Below the pieces are notes generated by a model. The model saw only the letters and a program-made list of their open reading frames with translations, ran no database searches and was not told the DNA's origin. 28,662 nucleotides of DNA from HGM04593 sp045588345 (GTDB lineage Bacteria > Bacteroidota > Bacteroidia > Bacteroidales > Bacteroidaceae). The stretch spans positions 1 to 28,662 of the forward strand of contig JAZNDZ010000113.1 of the NCBI GenBank assembly GCA_045588345.1, read 5' to 3'. Numbering within the stretch: position 1 is the stretch's first letter; each line of letters begins with the position of its first letter. The translations under genes and the position numbers were made by a program. Shown here in pieces: positions 25,915 to 28,662 of this stretch.

Positions 25915-26397
25915 ATGGATAACATTGAACGCAAATTTACTGAAATGGTTAAGGAGCACCGCAAGACAATATATACCGTCTGCTACTTCTTTTCCAACAA
26001 CAAGGAAGAGGTTAACGACCTGTTCCAAGAAATTCTTATAAATCTATGGAAAGGCTTTAAGGACTTCCGTGGAGAGAGTGATATAAAGACATGGATTTGG
26101 CGTGTAAGCCTCAATACATGCAGCAACCAGGAACGGAAGAAGAAAAACAGTATACAGACAGTTCCTCTTCTGGTTGACATTGACCTGTATCACGACGAAG
26201 ATGAACACAGTAAACAAATTCAAATGTTGTATGACAGGATAAACCGTCTCGATGTCTTTGACAGAGCAATAATTCTTCTTTGGCTGGAGAATATGAGCTA
26301 TCAGGACATAGCCAACGTTGTCGGAATAACCTTGTCCAGTGTTTCCACCAGACTATTCCGTATAAAGGAACAGTTGAAATCAATGTCTAACAAGTAA
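25915..26397 (+). CDS. ECF-type RNA polymerase sigma factor
   Basis: A 160-residue sigma-70 family extracytoplasmic-function factor. Region 2 (about 10-75) contains the core-binding EEVNDLFQEILINLWKGF and the promoter-melting segment FRGESDIKTWIWRVSLNTC; region 4 (about 100-155) has the helix-turn-helix MSYQDIANVVGITLSSVSTRLFRIKEQL. It directs RNA polymerase to a dedicated promoter set in response to an envelope or other signal. The ATG overlaps the stop of a 9-codon upstream frame (TGATG). The following gene, 10 bases downstream, encodes a membrane protein that is the likely regulator. Confidence 0.93.
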   Translation: MDNIERKFTEMVKEHRKTIYTVCYFFSNNKEEVNDLFQEILINLWKGFKDFRGESDIKTWIWRVSLNTCSNQERKKKNSIQTVPLLVDIDLYHDEDEHSKQIQMLYDRINRLDVFDRAIILLWLENMSYQDIANVVGITLSSVSTRLFRIKEQLKSMSNK

Positions 26398-26407
26398 ACC
26401 AAGAATT

Positions 26408-27019
26408 ATGACACAGCGAGAAATAGAATTCAAAGAGTTTGAAGAACTCAAGCAACAGTTCAATCTTTTAGACGATAAACTGGAGAAACAGCGCATAATA
26501 AGCGAGGGGATTGTCAGCGAGGCAATAAAGGAAAAACTTTCTCACATTGAGAAATGGTATAGATACCGCTTTAGAATATCATTAATGTCGGCACCTATTG
26601 CAGGGTTAGTGTTCTTTACTATGTATATTGACAAGGGAGCTGAATATTGGGGATTCAGCCTGTTTATAATTGCAGTGGGAGTATTTGAGTATATATTGAA
26701 CCGCAGATGCTACAACGCTCTCAACATCAAGCAATTGCCAATGATGAGTCTGACTGAAGCCCAGGAAAGAATTGCAAGTCACAAGTGTCTGCGCTCACAA
26801 ACAAACAAGGTGCTTGTGATACCATACATAGCACTTATTGCGTGGACGATACTTGTTGCTTCAGGCTTTGCATGGCACGTTGAGGTGGTCGCTATTACCA
26901 CATTTGCAATGGCATTGTCGGCAATTTTGGGGTATAGTCAGCAAAAAGCAAACAGGAAACGGCTTGACACAGTCTTAGGACATATAAAGAACTTACGTGA
27001 AGAAAAACCAATAAAATAA
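26408..27019 (+). CDS. Coiled-coil membrane protein, likely partner of the ECF sigma
   Basis: A 203-residue protein. Residues 1-50 are highly charged with heptad-like spacing (EFKEFEELKQQFNLLDDKLEKQ), predicted as a cytoplasmic coiled coil; four hydrophobic segments follow at about 56-74, 81-97, 135-153 and 158-176, with a basic cytoplasmic tail (KANRKR...). No zinc-binding anti-sigma HxxxCxxC motif and no FecR-type domain is visible. Position directly after an ECF sigma gene suggests an anti-sigma or signal-transducing role, with the coiled coil as a possible sigma-binding part; this is inference. I do not recognise a named family. Transcription ends at the hairpin at 27055. Confidence 0.75.
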   Translation: MTQREIEFKEFEELKQQFNLLDDKLEKQRIISEGIVSEAIKEKLSHIEKWYRYRFRISLMSAPIAGLVFFTMYIDKGAEYWGFSLFIIAVGVFEYILNRRCYNALNIKQLPMMSLTEAQERIASHKCLRSQTNKVLVIPYIALIAWTILVASGFAWHVEVVAITTFAMALSAILGYSQQKANRKRLDTVLGHIKNLREEKPIK

Positions 27020-27054
27020 TTTAAGGGCGACCTCAAAAGCCCTATTTTGAACGA

Positions 27055-27097
27055 GCAATCCCCATTAGAGTGTATTCTAATAGGGATTGCTTTCTTT
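27055..27097 (+). terminator. Intrinsic terminator of the ECF sigma operon
   Basis: Arms 27055-27069 and 27076-27090 pair over 15 positions with one mismatch (GCAATCCC and ATTAGA blocks), a six-base loop, then TTTCTTTG. Confidence 0.85.
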
Positions 27098-27127
27098 GTA
27101 AAATGACTTTTGAGTCATCTTCTTTAA

Positions 27128-27767
27128 TTAAGCGGCGCGTACGGGACTCGAACCCCTAACCCCCTGCGTGACAGGCAGAATGGCAGCCCAACCAAGACCT
27201 ACAGTCAGCAGCAGTGTAACCACAATAAGGATTGCCGAACGGAAACGCAGGTTCTGGGTATACTTCTCGCTAAGGAAGAACAAAACAGGGATAGCCAACA
27301 GAATTACGGCAAGAGCATAAGGCAGGATAAGACCCAACAATGCAAACACACACATAAGAGGATAATATATCAAGCAGCCATAAATAATTGGCTCAAGTAT
27401 AAAGTGCCCCAAAATTGGGAATGCGAAGTGCCAGAACATGTTTTCTACGACATCATCATTGCGTTTGGCAACCTTGTTGCCATTAGAATCCTCATATACA
27501 TCATAAGGCTGACAGCCCCAATGACCAAACTTGCCCCAGAACACAATTGCCAGAACAAGACCTATCACAAACAGAGGCCAAAACCATGCCGATGTAAAGA
27601 AATTCCAGTTCACGGCAATTCCAAAATCCCCAACAGTGAACATTTCATAAATAAAGAATATTCCTACTGCAACCAACAAACCGGCACATATTTTACTTGC
27701 AAGTGCATAATTCTTCTGCGAAAATTCAGAAATACGATTAATAAGTTTTGGAAAAAAACGCTTTCAT
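27128..27767 (-). CDS. Multi-pass membrane protein, frameshifted, with tRNA-derived C-terminus
   Basis: I do not recognise a family. The main open frame (27128-27679, no ATG until 27643) has about five hydrophobic segments with a conserved-looking middle (HWGCQPYDVYED, MFWHFAFPILGHF). Reading further upstream in the same frame gives plausible protein sequence back to 27763 with no ATG. An ATG at 27767 starts MKAFF, but runs off frame at a 7-T run (plus-strand A tract 27752-27758). Removing one T joins ATG 27767 to the main frame as a protein of about 212 residues with an amphipathic N-terminus before the first helix. So the gene is frameshifted, slippage-controlled, or carries a sequencing error. 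The last 14 residues (VTQGVRGSSPVRAA) are encoded by a tRNA-Asp-like sequence. It lies 39 bases after the methyltransferase gene. Confidence 0.65.
27130..27178 (-). repeat. tRNA-Asp (GTC) 3'-half remnant, candidate att site
   Basis: On the minus strand the sequence has an anticodon arm CTGC-CTGTCAC-GCAG (anticodon GTC), a variable region GGGTTA, and a T arm GGGG-TTCGAGT-CCCG, followed by ACGCGCCGC, like the 3' side of an acceptor stem. One T-stem pair is G-G mismatched. No matching D arm or 5' acceptor strand is present upstream, so it is not a functional tRNA gene. 3' tRNA fragments are typically left at the far edge of elements that integrate into tRNA genes. Confidence 0.7.
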
Positions 27768-27806
27768 AGTAATAAGTAATAATGATTATAGTGTTATGAC
27801 AAATAT

Positions 27807-28592
27807 TTATCCCTCAATAGGCTTCAGGAAGTAGAAACAGGATGTAGTGAAGAAATTGCGGACCCATGGAATTCCACCGATAGCCGCATATAATTTCCTT
27901 GGACGGAGATTGAATTTCACCTCATAGTGCGGATTGATGAAATAAAGAGTCCTGTCAATGGTTTCAAAACCTTCTTTCCTTACAGTCCTTTCAAACAACT
28001 CTATCGGACATTTAGTGCGCTTTATATCCAATAGTCCGCTGACACACTCTTCATTCTCCTTGAAGGCCTTAAGAATCCATCCATATAATGCGGCCGGAAG
28101 CAAGTGAAAGAACGGCAAGTGCGACAGAAAACGACTTTGACACAACTGTTGATGACCACCGAACGGCATATGCCAAGCAGGAAAAGAGATAAAGATTACC
28201 CCATCTTCTTTCAACATCTGCTTACACTTCTGCACAAACCCACTCTTGTCATATATATGTTCAATCACATCATGACATATTACAAGGTCAAACTGATGTC
28301 GGAGTTCCTCTATCTGGAAAACATCGGAAGCAATGAAACGTCCTTCGGCACCCTCCTCCTCAAAGAATTTCCTGGCGTCCCTTATACGTCCCTCGCACAT
28401 GTCCACACCAACCACATTGCAGCCCATACGCGAGAATGGCAATAGATTCCCGCCATCGCCACAACCAATCTCCAGCACATTCAACTTGTCGCTTACCTTG
28501 CAGAATTGTTGGATATAAGGAATAAAGTACTTCTCACTTGTAACAGCGAGCTCGTTAAAATACTGTCTTCTGTTATGATGTCTTGGTTGCAT
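27807..28592 (-). CDS. Class I SAM-dependent methyltransferase
   Basis: A 261-residue methyltransferase of the UbiE/COQ5-type fold (Methyltransf_11/12/23 group). Motif I VLEIGCGDGG (39-48), acidic post-I VVGVD, and DLVICHDVIEHIYD (motif IV-like) mark the SAM-binding domain in the first 150 residues. The C-terminal 110 residues include hydrophobic stretches and a basic RPRK segment. Members of this type are common in polysaccharide and lipid gene clusters, where they modify glycans; the substrate here is not determinable. The ATG directly abuts the stop codon of the upstream partial gene (TAAATG), so the two are in one operon. Confidence 0.85.
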   Translation of the reverse strand: MQPRHHNRRQYFNELAVTSEKYFIPYIQQFCKVSDKLNVLEIGCGDGGNLLPFSRMGCNVVGVDMCEGRIRDARKFFEEEGAEGRFIASDVFQIEELRHQFDLVICHDVIEHIYDKSGFVQKCKQMLKEDGVIFISFPAWHMPFGGHQQLCQSRFLSHLPFFHLLPAALYGWILKAFKENEECVSGLLDIKRTKCPIELFERTVRKEGFETIDRTLYFINPHYEVKFNLRPRKLYAAIGGIPWVRNFFTTSCFYFLKPIEG

Positions 28593-28662
28593 TTATCTTC
28601 TTATTACAAAGTCATTACAGTTCACGACGGCTACACCGTTAGGAGCCGCACCCTCTATCTTT
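28593..28662 (-). CDS. C-terminal end of an unidentified protein (cut by window edge)
   Basis: An open frame enters from the right edge and ends in a TAA at 28593-28595. The visible end reads AAPNGVAVVNCNDFVIRR. The stop touches the methyltransferase ATG with no spacer, a strong sign that it is a real co-transcribed gene. Too little is visible to name it. Confidence 0.6.
   Translation of the reverse strand, partial: KIEGAAPNGVAVVNCNDFVIRR

Noticed and set aside
27128..27180. Intact tRNA-Asp gene
   Set aside because: No D arm or 5' acceptor strand is found upstream and a T-stem pair is mismatched; only the 3' half is present.
1..28662. CRISPR array, rRNA genes, transposase, integrase, toxin-antitoxin or phage genes
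   Set aside because: No evenly spaced direct repeats, conserved rRNA segments or recognisable mobile-element or defence proteins were seen on either strand.

Overview
The window reads as chromosomal DNA of a Bacteroidota bacterium, most likely order Bacteroidales (Bacteroides/Prevotella-like); the genus cannot be fixed from this sequence. Reasons: promoter -7 boxes of the TAnnTTTG type (for example TATCTTTG, TATTTTTG) instead of E. coli -10 boxes, few strong Shine-Dalgarno sites, a long signal peptidase I with a large insertion, a MetRS with a C-terminal tRNA-binding domain, a WbqC-like gene after lepB, and an anaerobic class III ribonucleotide reductase. Coding density is high and most genes look like housekeeping or cell-envelope genes.

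Layout, left to right. 1-181: non-coding with a strong hairpin, probably a dispersed repeat. 182-2127 (minus): NAD-dependent epimerase followed by an overlapping PAP2 phosphatase. 2381-6635 (plus): RNase R, then an OmpR-type response regulator and its histidine kinase. 6665-9368 (minus): nrdD-nrdG. 9616-9789 (plus): an unrecognised 57-residue single-pass membrane protein, ending at a bidirectional terminator. 9859-18374 (minus): a tightly packed envelope-polysaccharide operon read as flippase, glycosyltransferase (GT4), glycosyltransferase, YfhO-type membrane protein, GT2, then an aminopeptidase P. 18375-18575: a tandem duplication of the flippase gene start plus a degenerate dispersed repeat. 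18576-20615 (minus): metG. 20786-25676 (plus): Crp/Fnr-type regulator, acyltransferase 3, then dapB-lepB-wbqC. 25915-27019 (plus): ECF sigma factor and a coiled-coil membrane protein. 27128-28662 (minus): a frameshifted membrane protein whose C-terminus is encoded by a tRNA-Asp 3'-half remnant, a SAM methyltransferase, and the end of an unidentified gene.

How the genes work together: the flippase, three glycosyltransferases and YfhO form one transcription unit that would build, flip and decorate a surface glycan; acyltransferase 3, the methyltransferase, PAP2 and the epimerase are further envelope-type functions. nrdD/nrdG supply dNTPs without oxygen. Two signalling modules (RR/HK and ECF sigma/membrane protein) have no target visible here.

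No CRISPR array, intact tRNA/rRNA, complete mobile element or recognisable defence system was seen. The oddest features are small: the tandem duplication making a 23-codon decoy of the flippase start, a perfect 16-bp inverted repeat at the 5' end of wbqC, the tRNA-Asp remnant fused to a membrane-protein gene, and a frameshift at a 7-base homopolymer in that same gene. No intergenic stretch exceeds 300 bases.
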